57,845 nucleotides of DNA from Verrucomicrobia bacterium UBA4286 (GTDB taxonomy: Bacteria > Verrucomicrobiota > Kiritimatiellia > RFP12 > UBA1067): positions 1 through 57,845 of the forward strand of contig DGVK01000043.1 in NCBI GenBank assembly GCA_002395905.1, given 5' to 3'. This document shows positions 1 to 8,106 of the stretch, piece after piece. Position 1 is the first letter of the stretch. The number at the start of each line of letters is the position of its first letter. A program made the translations under genes and the position numbers. The notes under the pieces were generated by a model. The model was given only the letters and a program-made list of their open reading frames with translations. It had not been told where the DNA came from and searched no databases.

Positions 1-1
1 C

Positions 2-106
2 GCTGTCGGCACCGAGATCAACGTTTCGGTGGTCAAGACCGTTGACGGCGTCGAGTACGGCAGCACGTGCCGCCAGAAGACGATCCTCGCCGCCGACCCG
101 TCCTGA
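2..106 (+). CDS. C-terminal fragment of an unknown protein, cut by the window edge
   Basis: The frame opening at base 2 codes for 34 residues (AVGTEINVSVVKTVDGVEYG and onward) and ends at TGA 104-106. The alternating hydrophobic and polar residues suggest beta-structure, as at the end of an extracellular or capsid-like domain. The rest lies outside the window, so no family can be named. It is the only plus-strand gene before unit C and converges on gene 4 of unit A, with a strong hairpin between them. Confidence 0.5.
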   Translation, partial: AVGTEINVSVVKTVDGVEYGSTCRQKTILAADPS

Positions 107-160
107 ACAGGGAATAGGTGATAGTGAACAGTGAATAACTGTTAGCGCAAATCACAACGG

Positions 161-186
161 GGGAGCGGGCGTTCGCCCGCCCTCCC
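161..186. terminator. Strong GC hairpin between convergent genes
   Basis: GGGAGCGGGC and GCCCG-CCCTCCC pair across a TTC-type loop. It lies between the plus-strand gene end at 106 and the unit A gene 4 stop at 220, so it could terminate both. No long U-tract follows. Confidence 0.5.
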
Positions 187-219
187 GGAAACCAACTGGG
201 GACAGTCACCAGTCTTGGT

Positions 220-1035
220 TCACTTGTCCCGCTTGGGGTCAAACTCTATCTTCATCGGTTTATCCGGGATGGCATGGACTTCTTTCCACACGGCTTTCTG
301 GTAGTCGTTGGTGGGATTGGCGGCCCAGCCTTCCTGGACGGCTACGCGGTAGGGAATGCGGCGCTCCTTCTTGACGCCAAAGCGCTTCCACATACCCTGC
401 ATCCGAGCCATGTTCATCGGCTGGATGAACGGATAGCGGTTCGCGTCCAGCTCCTTGATTGTGTAGATCGGCTGCATGATGTCGTTCTCCGCCGGGGAGA
501 AACCGAGTCCGCCGACAAAGCCTATGGCTCGCCAGACCTCCTTCGAGACGCGCATCTCCGGCAGGGAAGGATCGTCGCCGCCCTTGAGCTTGTCGGCGTT
601 GACGATGCCGATGCGCTCTTCGGGATAGACAGACAGGGCGGGGAGGTCTTCGGAACCTTCTATGATGACTACGAGCATGAGCGGCTTGCGCTCTTCGAGC
701 ATCTTCTTGGCGAACGCCAGCGGATTCGCGCCGTTGCGCGTTTCCTTGGCCACCTGCGCCTCCAGGTGCGTGGCGAGCTTGTACACCCGCGCCACCTCAT
801 CTAGCGTCAGCGCGGGCTTCTGGCGGGCGTCCACGAGGAGCGTCTGCGGCCCCTCGGCTTTCTGGTGGATGAAGCCGCCCGTCTTCTTTAGGACGCGCTC
901 GTCGCGGGCCTTGATCTGCTCAAGTGTGTACTTTCCGTCCGGATAGAACGGCTTTCCCGTCACCGGGCTTACATATTCTTCGGCGAACGACGCCGTCGCC
1001 GCCGCCAAGATAACTGCTGTAAGAAGTTTTTTCAT
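220..1035 (-). CDS. Unit A gene 4: exported archaemetzincin-like protein without zinc ligands
   Basis: 271 residues with signal peptide MKKLLTAVILAAATASFA. The start at 1035 is preceded by AAGGAG; an in-frame extension upstream only reads a purine-rich repeat. The C-terminal block (EGWAANPTND, IPDKPMKIEFDP) is shared with the four other gene 4 copies. Residues 169-187 (RAIGFVGGLGF then M187) fit the archaemetzincin frame HExxHxxGxxH with the Met at position 19: Gly176 and Met187 are kept, while the three His are R169, F173 and F179. D197 follows ten residues after the Met, as in the family. The usual Cys ligands are missing. I infer a metzincin fold without zinc catalysis, perhaps a binding partner of the unit's surface proteins. 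Confidence 0.75.
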   Translation of the reverse strand: MKKLLTAVILAAATASFAEEYVSPVTGKPFYPDGKYTLEQIKARDERVLKKTGGFIHQKAEGPQTLLVDARQKPALTLDEVARVYKLATHLEAQVAKETRNGANPLAFAKKMLEERKPLMLVVIIEGSEDLPALSVYPEERIGIVNADKLKGGDDPSLPEMRVSKEVWRAIGFVGGLGFSPAENDIMQPIYTIKELDANRYPFIQPMNMARMQGMWKRFGVKKERRIPYRVAVQEGWAANPTNDYQKAVWKEVHAIPDKPMKIEFDPKRDK

Positions 1036-1060
1036 TGTTTCTCCTTGTGAAAGTGTCCTG

Positions 1061-1099
1061 TCTCTTCCCTCTTCCCTTTTCCCTCTTCCCTCTTCCCTC
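1061..1099 (-). repeat. Purine-rich GGGAAGAGG repeat between genes 3 and 4 of unit A
   Basis: Read on the minus strand this is repeated GGGAAGAG. In units B and C genes 3 and 4 overlap by four bases, so the repeat is an insertion specific to unit A. The same motif bounds elements at 16.8, 17.3, 18.2 and 18.65 kb. Confidence 0.7.
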
Positions 1100-2072
1100 A
1101 CATGCTATCGAACGCCGCTTTCACGTGGGGCGGGAGCTTGAACGGTCTCAGGCCTTTCTGCTCCATGAGCTTCGTGGCCGCCTCCGCCATCTCCTTCGCC
1201 TCCTGTATCTTGCCTTCCTTGCAGAGCGTCATGACCTCGCGGAGGCACATAGCGTTCGTCTCGCGGCTTTTCTTCTCGTAGTTGGCGAAGTCCATGACGA
1301 AGTCGTCGAACGAACCGCCTTCCTCCATGTACTGGAGCGCGGCGCAGCGCATGTCGTCGTATGCCTTGAGCTGCGCCATTTCCTCTTCCGTCTCGTCGCC
1401 GATTGGCTGGTAGTTCTTCTTGAGAATCTCCTTGACCTCGTTCTGGTCGAGGCCGGTCAGGAATGCCGGGATGAATGATTTTCCCTCGACCGCGAGGGCG
1501 AGGAAGTTACCCTCGAACGCCGTGTGGAAGAGTTTTCTGGGCGTGACGTCCTTGAAGTTGCCGAGGTGGTCGCACTCGTACATATGCCCGTAGGCGTACA
1601 CCTTGCGGATTTCACCCTCCTTGGGGGCGGGGAAGGTCAAAACCTTGCCGTTGGGGAGCTGCATCGCCCCCGGACACTTATGAAACGGCGGCGGCTCGGG
1701 TTTCGCTGGCTTCTCCGCCTTGGCCTGGGCGTTCGTCGTGCTTGCCTTGGCGGGCTTAGGAACAGATGGTGTGGCGGCGGCGATCTTGGCTGGGCGTGCA
1801 GGCTTCTTCGCCTCTGTTTCCGTCGTGGACGGCTTCTGCGTAAGCCAATAGGTTATCCCGCCGATAGCCACTACAGCCAGAGCGCAGGCCGCTACTGCCT
1901 TGAACGGAATCTTCGGCATGGGCGCTTTATGCTTACCGCGATCCTCTTCAATGCGCTTCGCCTGTATGCCCTTGCTCTCCAGCAGTTTGAAGAAGGCCGT
2001 GCGGCTTTCCGCCTCGAAAGCCTCGTCTCTCTGGCGGCCGTCCTTGCCGCGATATGTCACTCGCCACTTCAT
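1098..2072 (-). CDS. Unit A gene 3: single-pass membrane protein
   Basis: 324 residues. Residues 1-45 (VTYRGKDGRQ, FEAESRTAFFKLLESKGI) resemble the short N-terminal domain of type II secretion F proteins (YxAxDxxG, eA.S...a...L...G). A transmembrane helix follows at about 58-77, then a Pro/Ala/Lys linker and a helical C-terminal domain shared, loosely, with the other gene 3 copies (EGKSFIPAFLTGLDQNEVKE, GGSFDDFVMDF). The start has AAGGACT seven bases upstream. The N-terminal domain would be cytoplasmic and the C-terminal part periplasmic. The role is unknown; constant pairing with gene 4 suggests that the two products act together. Confidence 0.75.
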   Translation of the reverse strand: MKWRVTYRGKDGRQRDEAFEAESRTAFFKLLESKGIQAKRIEEDRGKHKAPMPKIPFKAVAACALAVVAIGGITYWLTQKPSTTETEAKKPARPAKIAAATPSVPKPAKASTTNAQAKAEKPAKPEPPPFHKCPGAMQLPNGKVLTFPAPKEGEIRKVYAYGHMYECDHLGNFKDVTPRKLFHTAFEGNFLALAVEGKSFIPAFLTGLDQNEVKEILKKNYQPIGDETEEEMAQLKAYDDMRCAALQYMEEGGSFDDFVMDFANYEKKSRETNAMCLREVMTLCKEGKIQEAKEMAEAATKLMEQKGLRPFKLPPHVKAAFDSM

Positions 2073-2094
2073 CAGTAGTCCTTCAAAGATTGAA

Positions 2095-2198
2095 AGCCCG
2101 CGAGGCCTCTTGCGACCCTGCGGGCTCGGTTGCGCCCGTCCGCAACCTCGGGCAACCTGATGATTTCATCACAGGCTCATCGAATTGCTCGGACGGGC
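2095..2198 (-). terminator. Expanded attenuator hairpins between genes 2 and 3 of unit A
   Basis: Two stems: AGCCCGC/GCGGGCT (2095-2126) and GCCCGTCCG/CGGACGGGC (2134-2198, 47-base loop). Other units have one compact copy of this hairpin at the same place, so unit A carries an enlarged form. On the minus strand the inner stem is followed by TTTCAATCTTT. Confidence 0.55.
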
Positions 2199-2222
2199 TT
2201 TGTGCGTTATCCTAACCTTGGA

Positions 2223-2774
2223 TTAGGCGCGCTTGCGGCGGAGCGCAAGACCGGCCATGCCGAGGAGCATGAGCAGACCAGAGGTCGGTTCTGGAACCGA
2301 CGAGGACGTTCCAAAAGACTTCCAGTTGCTGGTGTTATTGAGGAACGTGGACTGATTCCCTGTTGTAAACATCACAGTTGCCGAGGTGTCACTAACTGTC
2401 TTTGAAAGAGTAGAGACACCAGAAACAACGGCATAGTTGCTTGAGCCAGCAGTTGGTGAAGCAGAATCAAACACTACAAAGAATGCTTCATATGACCCTG
2501 AACCCAATGTCTGTCCAGAAGCAGCAGCCGTCATTGTTCCAGCACCATTGTTAGCGATTGTTCCAGATCCAAAGGCGTATGAATCTAGACTCGTTCCTGC
2601 ATCAAGCAATGCAGTAATGGCAGAGACCGATTCTGTGCCATTTTGACCAATCACAAAGAATTGGTATGCATCACCTGCATATGCGCTTGCACCAGAAAGC
2701 GTCCAGCCTACTGCTGCAGCGTGTGCAATCGCGGCAAGCGTTACGCTTGCTGCCATAATTATGAGTTTTTTCAT
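2223..2774 (-). CDS. Unit A gene 2: PEP-CTERM surface protein
   Basis: 183 residues. Signal peptide MKKLIIMAASVTLAAIAHA, then a Ser/Thr/Gly/Ala-rich body and the sorting tail VPEPTSGLLMLLG, a hydrophobic stretch and RRKRA. PEP-CTERM tails are recognised by an exosortase (none is in this window), so the protein should reach the cell surface or matrix. The tail is almost identical in all five gene 2 copies while the bodies differ, the pattern expected if the anchor is constrained and the exposed part diversifies. It lies 51 bases after the gene 1 stop. Confidence 0.85.
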   Translation of the reverse strand: MKKLIIMAASVTLAAIAHAAAVGWTLSGASAYAGDAYQFFVIGQNGTESVSAITALLDAGTSLDSYAFGSGTIANNGAGTMTAAASGQTLGSGSYEAFFVVFDSASPTAGSSNYAVVSGVSTLSKTVSDTSATVMFTTGNQSTFLNNTSNWKSFGTSSSVPEPTSGLLMLLGMAGLALRRKRA

Positions 2775-2825
2775 TTTTCGTTTTCCTTTGTTTTCAGCAG
2801 ACGACCCTTTGCCGTCTACTAAATC

Positions 2826-3536
2826 TTAAAGTGAGTAGGGCGGTTCAATGGTGATGGTTAAACCTTCCGCACAATTTACGACAACTCCCTTATTGGCGGG
2901 TATTGAGTAAGTTGCCTTATTGCCCTCACCATCTCCCCAGAAGTAATCCGTCTCTTCTCCAGTTGCGCTCATTGAGGCATCCCAATAGAAGAATTCGGAA
3001 CCTGCTACAACGGTAGGCACTCCTTCCCATACAGAGAAGATTTCAGAACCCCAACCGATACCACCTGCATCACCATCGCTAATTTTAACATCCTGAATGT
3101 CTATCGTTGCAGGGAACGGGTTGCCAGTGAAGTTATTATCAGCTATAGATGTGAACGAGACATTCTCTGTCGGGACTTGACCAGCGGTAGTCACTGACAA
3201 ATCTTCCGCGCAATTTACAACGACGGCTTGACCAGGTGCAATTGAGAATGTTGCCTTGTTGCCTTCTCCATCGCCCCAGAAGTAATCGGTTTCTTCCCCT
3301 GTTGCACTCATAGAAGGATCCCAGTAGAAGTATTCAGAACCTGAGACGACAGTAGGTACACCTTCCCATATGGCGAAGATTTCAGATCCCCATCCAATTC
3401 CACCAGCGCCGTCATCGCTAATTTTGATTTGCTGGATGTCGGAAGTGTTGTAGCCGACAGCATTGAACGGGATGGTTACGAAGTTGTTGTCCGAACCCGT
3501 TGTGTCCCCCGTATACCCGACAATAAGCGACTGCTG
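2826..3536 (-). pseudogene. Unit A gene 1: start-less two-repeat secreted protein (silent cassette)
   Basis: The open frame runs from just after a TGA at 3537-3539 to the TAA at 2826, about 236 residues, with no start codon or signal peptide. It begins QQSLIVGYTG and has two repeats of about 105 residues, each with GGIGWGSEIF, a YFYWD or FFYWD motif and TDYFWGDGEGNKAT. The complete copy in unit C has a signal peptide ending just before the same VGY. I infer a donor cassette that is only expressed after joining to a leader. A simple 5' deletion is the alternative, but four copies end at the same codon. Confidence 0.75.
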
Positions 3537-3660
3537 TCAATCCCCCGTATCCACAGGCTTTTAGCATTCCGCCTCGTGCCGTCAATGGGCAGTAAACGGC
3601 AGAAGGACACCATCGTTTCGAGGGTGTCCTTCCGTCTGCAAACCTATATCGCCGAAGCCG
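3514..3660 (-). repeat. Intercassette element between units A and B
   Basis: About 147 bp closely matching 13519-13665. In the minus direction: a short stretch after the gene 4 stop, a hairpin, CTGC-N6-CTGCCC, about 60 bases, then CTTATTGTCGGGTAT inside gene 1 of the next unit. The distance from the CGACAAT end (3524) to the GCAG motif (3589) is the same as in D and E. It may be a recombination junction. Confidence 0.65.
3602..3632 (-). terminator. Hairpin after unit B gene 4
   Basis: GAAGGACACC pairs with GGTGTCCTTC around an 11-base loop containing CGTTTCGAG. The same hairpin follows unit E gene 4. There is no U-tract, so it may also be part of the intercassette element. Confidence 0.55.
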
Positions 3661-4443
3661 CTATTTGTCCTTTTTCGGATCGAACTCGATGGTGATAGGC
3701 TTATCGGGCATCTGATGCACCTGATTCCAAATCACTCGCTGGGCGCTATTTGTCGGTTGTGGTGCCCATCCCTCCTGACATGCCTGCTTATAGGTCACTA
3801 GCACATCTGGTTTTATTCCAAAGCCAGCAAGGTACGGCAAGAAACGTTCTGGAATGTCAACTGGAAGTTCCCAATCCGCGAATTTGTCGAGATCGGAAGG
3901 TTTGGTTACACACCCCAGCAATGATTCAGGATAATTTGACGTCTGCGTTCCGGCAAGCAGGCAAAATGAGCGAGTAAGTTCTTTCTTCACCCTTGCTGCA
4001 AAAAAGGCTGGCTTGCTTCCGTTGCCATCTGTCATTGTAGCAACGTTGACCATAGTCCATCTTTGTTCGGGTGCATGAAGTATTGTAGGCATCTTTGCGT
4101 CGTCAATTATGAACAGCGTAGCATTGCCCTCTATCTTGGGATTTGGAAACTGAAATGTTCCGTTTGCGACCTCAATATCAACCTTGAGTTCTTTGGCATG
4201 AAAAGCTGCAATGTCATTCACCCATTCTTTAGGTGCTTTTGATTGGGCATTGACAAAGACGATTTTTCCATGCTTTGCCCCTGGATAGGAGATCAAACCT
4301 CCAGTTCTACGATTGAAGTTCTCCGCAACTTTTGCACGGTCCAATTTGGATCGTTTTGCCTTTTGCGTGGTCGAAACATCATTTGTGACTGCCAATGTCA
4401 CAAGCGCGATTATGGTGCAACCAATTGAAAGTAGTGTTTTCAT
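3661..4443 (-). CDS. Unit B gene 4: exported archaemetzincin-like protein without zinc ligands
   Basis: 260 residues with an N-terminal export segment MKTLLSIGCTIIALVTLAVT. Its start overlaps the gene 3 stop by four bases (ATGA), so translation is probably coupled. The order of blocks follows archaemetzincins: a GKIVFVNAQ strand, LFIIDD, an APEQRWTMVNVATM strand, then the ghost active site R158...G165...T168 with Leu176 in the Met-turn place and D186. No His of HExxHxxGxxH survives. It is closest to the unit D copy (both have LLAG, QTSNYP and VTKP). The C-terminal block QEGWAPQPTN to IEFDPKKDK is the family signature. Function unknown. Confidence 0.75.
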   Translation of the reverse strand: MKTLLSIGCTIIALVTLAVTNDVSTTQKAKRSKLDRAKVAENFNRRTGGLISYPGAKHGKIVFVNAQSKAPKEWVNDIAAFHAKELKVDIEVANGTFQFPNPKIEGNATLFIIDDAKMPTILHAPEQRWTMVNVATMTDGNGSKPAFFAARVKKELTRSFCLLAGTQTSNYPESLLGCVTKPSDLDKFADWELPVDIPERFLPYLAGFGIKPDVLVTYKQACQEGWAPQPTNSAQRVIWNQVHQMPDKPITIEFDPKKDK

Positions 4444-5423
4444 TCTTGTTTTCCTGTGTTGATTCTTCTGAGTCGTAGCATATGCCGTGTAACTGGACCT
4501 AATTCGATTGGCGCAATCCCTTTAGATTCCAGTTGTACATTAGCTGCAGTTATGAAATCTTCAATGTCTTGGTCTGTGGCGTCTGGATTGCGCCTTGCTT
4601 CTCTTAACAGTTCCCAAATGGTGTCTTTGTATTCAGCAAGGCGCTGGTACTCCTCATGCGTCGCCGTCATGATAGCGGCAATGTCCTCTCCGGCATCATG
4701 CCTTGCCTTCAAGTCAATCTTAACCTCAATCATTTCACGCTTCAAGGCGGCTTGTTCAGGTGTGTCATCCTTTGTTACAACGATAGGGGATTCAAGCGAC
4801 TTGAGAAAGTCTTTAACGAACCACCTCTTATAAGAGGGTGTGCCGACGAGCGTCTCGCCAGGTTCCATTGTGAGGAATCCCGCTATATCGTTTTCACTGG
4901 GATGGTCGAAGATCTGATAATACGGCCTCTCCTCAGTTTGCGACGTGTTGTTAGTGATTCCCGCCGGTGGCATATGGTCAATCTTCCAGCGTTGAATCTG
5001 CATCTTGTTTAGGCCGTTCGTTTCTGCTAAATACCGCTCTTCCTTAGTCTTGTATTGCGGAAGCGCTTTCTCTTGTGGTTCTGTCGCCTTGGGTGCATTG
5101 TATGCAAGAGATGGGGAAATCTCTGCAATTCGCTTCGCTCTGTCGCTCTCTTGTATGGGACGAACAGTAGTGTCCTTCAAGAAGAACTTTGCGAAAAGAA
5201 AAGCAACGATGACTACGCCAATACCTAACAAAGCCCATATGACGGAACGGATATAGTTACTGCTTTTGCAACTTCGCTTGTTAGACGCGCACTCTTCGAT
5301 TCTTATTGCGCTAATTCCACGTTCGTTCAGCGATTTGAAAACCGCATCACGGCTTTCAGCAGAAATACGTTCCTCGACAGGCTTGCCGTCTTTGGCACGG
5401 TATATAACTTTCCAATTCTTCAT
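4440..5423 (-). CDS. Unit B gene 3: single-pass membrane protein
   Basis: 327 residues. N-terminal domain 1-45 with VIYRAKDGKP and ISAESRDAVFKSLNERGI, similar to the T2SS-F N-terminal motif; transmembrane helix about 59-80; Pro/Lys-rich linker; C-terminal helical domain with SLESPIVVTKDDTPEQ, KARHDAGEDIAAIM and QLESKGIAPIELGP. The SLE(S/T)PI(V/I)(V/I)TKDD motif is conserved in B, C and D. Downstream it overlaps gene 4; upstream is the gene 2-3 hairpin, so output can be lowered relative to genes 1 and 2. No enzyme motif is visible. Confidence 0.75.
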   Translation of the reverse strand: MKNWKVIYRAKDGKPVEERISAESRDAVFKSLNERGISAIRIEECASNKRSCKSSNYIRSVIWALLGIGVVIVAFLFAKFFLKDTTVRPIQESDRAKRIAEISPSLAYNAPKATEPQEKALPQYKTKEERYLAETNGLNKMQIQRWKIDHMPPAGITNNTSQTEERPYYQIFDHPSENDIAGFLTMEPGETLVGTPSYKRWFVKDFLKSLESPIVVTKDDTPEQAALKREMIEVKIDLKARHDAGEDIAAIMTATHEEYQRLAEYKDTIWELLREARRNPDATDQDIEDFITAANVQLESKGIAPIELGPVTRHMLRLRRINTGKQE

Positions 5424-5440
5424 GAGCCATCTAAAGATTG

Positions 5441-5472
5441 AAAGCCCGCCCGTGCTATCACGGACGGGCTTT
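5441..5472 (-). terminator. Attenuator hairpin between genes 2 and 3 of unit B
   Basis: AAAGCCCGCCCGTG pairs with CACGGACGGGCTTT around CTAT, with one mismatch. On the minus strand it is followed by TTTCAATCTTT, a usual intrinsic terminator form, yet it sits inside the four-gene unit. It may set a lower level for genes 3 and 4. Confidence 0.75.
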
Positions 5473-5495
5473 GCGTCAGTTGCGCTTCAGCGCGA

Positions 5496-6047
5496 TTAGG
5501 CGCGACGGCGACGGAGTGCAAGTCCTGCCATGCCGAGGAGCATAAGGAGGCCGCTTGTCGGTTCGGGAACGGCGTACCATCCTGCGCCCTGATAGCCACC
5601 GGAGGCAAGCTTAGAAGCGGCGGAAGATGCCGTCGTTTCCTTGAACTGGATGGTTGTGTTGCCGACATCAACCGCAGCACCAGATGCGACAGTTGAAATA
5701 TAGAGGTAGTTCTGACCTCCAACTGTCGTTTCTACTGCGAAAACGACACTCAGAGGATCTTCGCTACGATCCAACTTCGTGTCATTTACGCCAATCTTGC
5801 CTGCACTGATGGTTCCAGTATCAATGGAACCAGCAATGCTTGCAAGAGCGGTGCCACCGCTCCAGCTTGTGAACACGGATTCCGCTGCGGAGGAGAGGAA
5901 CAGATAGGCCGTTCCACTCGCCAGCGTTGATCCAGTATCAGGTCCGTAGACCGCACCGCCAGACTTGGCGGTCTTCCAGTCGAACGATGCCGCATTACCG
6001 ACAATCGCCGCCGCAACAACAAGTGTTGCTATCAGTAGTTTCTTCAT
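5496..6047 (-). CDS. Unit B gene 2: PEP-CTERM surface protein
   Basis: 183 residues from MKKLLIATLVVAAAIVGNAA; an eight-codon upstream extension reads only the leader. The body starts SFDWKTAKSGGAVYG, nearly the same as the D copy (AFDWKTAKSGGAV), so B and D form a subgroup. Central Gly/Ser/Thr-rich beta region, then VPEPTSGLLMLLG and RRRRA. It is expected to be exported and sorted by an exosortase coded elsewhere. It lies 53 bases after the gene 1 stop. Confidence 0.85.
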   Translation of the reverse strand: MKKLLIATLVVAAAIVGNAASFDWKTAKSGGAVYGPDTGSTLASGTAYLFLSSAAESVFTSWSGGTALASIAGSIDTGTISAGKIGVNDTKLDRSEDPLSVVFAVETTVGGQNYLYISTVASGAAVDVGNTTIQFKETTASSAASKLASGGYQGAGWYAVPEPTSGLLMLLGMAGLALRRRRA

Positions 6048-6100
6048 TGTTTTTTCCTTTTTTCTTTGCACGCCAGACCACCCAGCGCACTAAAGTTGTA

Positions 6101-6787
6101 TTAAAGAGCGGCAGGGAAGTTAACCTTTTCGCTTGTTGAGTTTGCCTTCACCCAGATGCCGGCGCCGGCAGGAAGGGATACATTCTCAACAAACTCGTCC
6201 GAGCCATCAAACCAGCCCGTGCCATCCTCGTCATCATACCAGTAATATGCGCTACCTGTAACCATCTTTCCGCGATAGTCAAGCTGCTGGGCATAAATGG
6301 AGCCGCCCTCATAATCTTCCCCATAGCCGCTAACAGAAATGAATTTTCCATTATTGTCATCATCATTCCAGTTCACCGCTACAGGCGTAGGATTACAGAT
6401 GAGCTTGTTGCCCGAACGAAGGTAGACGTCAATTGAGGTAGCTGCGACCTCACCAGACGACTGGAGCTTTTCGCTTGTGCTGTTCGCACGAATCCAGACG
6501 GCTTCACCAGGAGCAAATGTCACCTGTCCCTTGACAACCTCTTCATCGGAACCATCAAACCACCCTGTGCCATCCTCATCGTCATACCAATAGTAGGCGC
6601 TTCCAGTCACCATCTTGCCCTTGTAGTCAAGAGACTGGATATATATCGTGCCACCCTCGTATGTGTCCTTGTTGTATCCCGTGGGAACGATGTCGGTAAG
6701 ATCCATCGCCTCCGCACCAACAGCGACGAACTGCGCACCAGCAGCAGTGTTGCCGCTCTTGAGTTCGCTCTGCGAATACCCGACAAT
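6101..6787 (-). pseudogene. Unit B gene 1: start-less two-repeat secreted protein (silent cassette)
   Basis: From ATT at 6787 (IVGYSQSELKSGN) to TAA at 6101, about 228 residues. Two repeats carry YWYDDEDGTGWFDGSDE and GGTIYIQSLD or GGSIYAQQLD, and end VNFPAAL. The frame stays open upstream to about 7006 but there it reads proline-rich, low-complexity sequence from a G-rich DNA tract, with no signal peptide, so I do not accept that extension. The closest copy is unit D. If the control segment at 6776-7416 were inverted, the unit C leader would join this gene in frame. Confidence 0.7.
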
Positions 6788-6865
6788 GGATGTTTGGGCA
6801 ACTTTCCACGATGAACCACCAGGAGGCGGAGGGGTTGGAGGCGGAAGCGGGGCAGAGATGTGCAG

Positions 6866-6921
6866 GGGTGGACGGGGCGAGGGACGGGGTTGGCGGGGGC
6901 GATTCGGGGTTGGATTGGGGT
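6866..6921 (+). other. G-quadruplex-type tract
   Basis: Seven runs of 3-5 G (6866, 6875, 6882, 6887, 6896, 6907, 6918) with loops of 2-7 bases. It starts at the end of the GCAGAGATGTGCAG motif (6853-6866). A G4 upstream of Neisseria pilE starts pilin gene conversion, so the position next to an apparent expression site is suggestive. Confidence 0.6.
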
Positions 6922-7081
6922 GAAATCGAGTGGTGAGGAAGAGGTCGCTGGGAGGGTGAAAACACACCCAAAATGCCTCGCGGGGGTCTGGAACGGGGCG
7001 AGCCAAGGCGGGGTGGCGGGGCGGAGTGGCAAGTGTGGAGGTGCGGTTTTGGATAGATTCGCGGGAGGCCGAAATGCATTA

Positions 7082-7103
7082 AACCCCAGTATTTACTAGG
7101 GTT
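7082..7103. promoter_or_regulatory. 22-bp imperfect palindrome upstream of the unit C promoter
   Basis: AACCCCAGTA-TT-TACTAGGGTT, with one mismatch between the arms. It lies about 80 bases before the -35 box. It could be an operator or a recombinase site; nothing decides between them. Confidence 0.4.
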
Positions 7104-7185
7104 GTACGCATTGCGGGGGTGTAGGGGTGTAAAAAAATCCTAAAATAATGCTTGACAGAAAAAACAGATTTTTTCACAAACCCCA

Positions 7186-7214
7186 TTGTCAATGCAAAAC
7201 CGATATGGTAAAAT
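7186..7214 (+). promoter_or_regulatory. Sigma-70-type promoter of unit C
   Basis: TTGTCA, 17-base spacer, TAAAAT, with TGG before the -10 box as in the extended -10 promoters elsewhere in the window. Transcription should start near 7221, giving a leader of about 100 bases. A TTGACA at 7152-7157 lies upstream without a good -10. No comparable promoter was found before units A, B, D or E. Confidence 0.7.
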
Positions 7215-7323
7215 AGTCTCGACTTTGGAGAAGGTGTAGTTTGTGGACGCGCCGAAGGCACAGGGCCGGAGGGTGGATCAGAAGCTGCGGAACCTAATCC
7301 AAGCAAAGAAAGGCAGGTCCAAC

Positions 7324-8052
7324 ATGGACTACAAAAAAATTCTGGCTGCCACAGCAGCCGTAATCGGGACAGTCGCGATGGCTGAAGGAATCGTCAGCTC
7401 CTCGGTTGTCGGGTATCAGACAAAGACAACGGTTCCGGGGTTTAACTTCCTCGCGCCGACATTCACGCCTGTCGATGGCTCCGGCAATGTGAACCTTCAG
7501 GACATCAAGCTCAATTCTGCAACAGCGGAGAGTTGGACTGATAACCTTCAGATTCTTGATGATGGAGGTGCTACAGTTGAAGCGTATGTCTATGCTTCCG
7601 CTGAGGAAAGCGGCTTGGATAGCGATGGATGGTTGAACGGCGATATGGAACTTGCGAACGTTACAATCCCGTATGGCGCTGGAATCCTTGTTGATTCTGC
7701 AAACGACTCTTCGGTCACATTCTCTGGTGCGGTGGCAGACGCGGACTCGGAAATCCAGAGCGTCGCAGGATTCAACTTTACGGGAAACAATAGTCCTGTT
7801 GCCATAAATATTCAAGATATCAAGTTGGGTTCTTCTGCGGAGAGCTGGTCTGACAACCTTCAGATTTTGGATGAAGGTGGCGCCACTATTGAAGCATATG
7901 TTTATGCGACGGCCGAGGAGAGTGGCCTTGATAAAGATGGATGGCTGAATGGAGATATGGAACTTGCCGATATCACTATTCAGCCTGGGCAGGGAATTCT
8001 GATTGATATCGCAAATGAGGGAACTCTCATTACGGTTCCGGCAGCCCTCTAA
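7324..8052 (+). CDS. Unit C gene 1: secreted two-repeat protein with signal peptide (expressed copy)
   Basis: 242 residues starting at ATG 7324 (MDYKKILAATAAVIG); earlier in-frame codons have no leader character. Signal peptide with likely cleavage after AMA at residue 20, then SSSVVGY (VVGY at 28-31) and two repeats with NLQDIKL or NIQDIKL, ESW(T/S)DNLQILD, EAYVYA and SGLD(S/K)DGWLNGDMELA. It ends TVPAAL, like the B and D copies. It is the only gene 1 with promoter, leader and start codon. The DNA core TTGTCGGGTAT at 7406-7416 codes for this VGY and matches the truncation point of the other four copies. Probably an exposed, non-enzymatic beta protein. Confidence 0.85.
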   Translation: MDYKKILAATAAVIGTVAMAEGIVSSSVVGYQTKTTVPGFNFLAPTFTPVDGSGNVNLQDIKLNSATAESWTDNLQILDDGGATVEAYVYASAEESGLDSDGWLNGDMELANVTIPYGAGILVDSANDSSVTFSGAVADADSEIQSVAGFNFTGNNSPVAINIQDIKLGSSAESWSDNLQILDEGGATIEAYVYATAEESGLDKDGWLNGDMELADITIQPGQGILIDIANEGTLITVPAAL

Positions 8053-8106
8053 TGACTTTTGTGCGACGCAAGGTGTGTCGTGCAGAATACACAAAGGAAA
8101 ACGAAA

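Larger units (their letters stand above)
6776..7416. other. Putative invertible expression segment (promoter, signal sequence, G-rich tract)
   Basis: Bounded by ATACCCGACAA (6776-6786) and its inverted copy TTGTCGGGTAT (7406-7416), which lie at the same codons of gene 1 in units B and C. Inside are the G-rich tract, a 22-bp palindrome, the only clear promoter of the array and the signal peptide of unit C gene 1. Both junctions keep the frame (GTC GGG TAT). The inverted repeat is seen; inversion is inferred. Apart from these elements, 6800-7180 holds no gene I can support. Confidence 0.5.

Noticed and set aside
3514..3660. Integron attC site
   Set aside because: The element is folded and lies between cassettes, but I see no GTTRRRY / RYYYAAC pair, and the nearby recombinase has no IntI-specific insertion that I can identify.
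6788..7006. N-terminal extension of unit B gene 1 (to about 7006)
   Set aside because: The frame is open only because of G/C-rich DNA; it codes for a Pro/Arg-rich string with no signal peptide or ribosome site.
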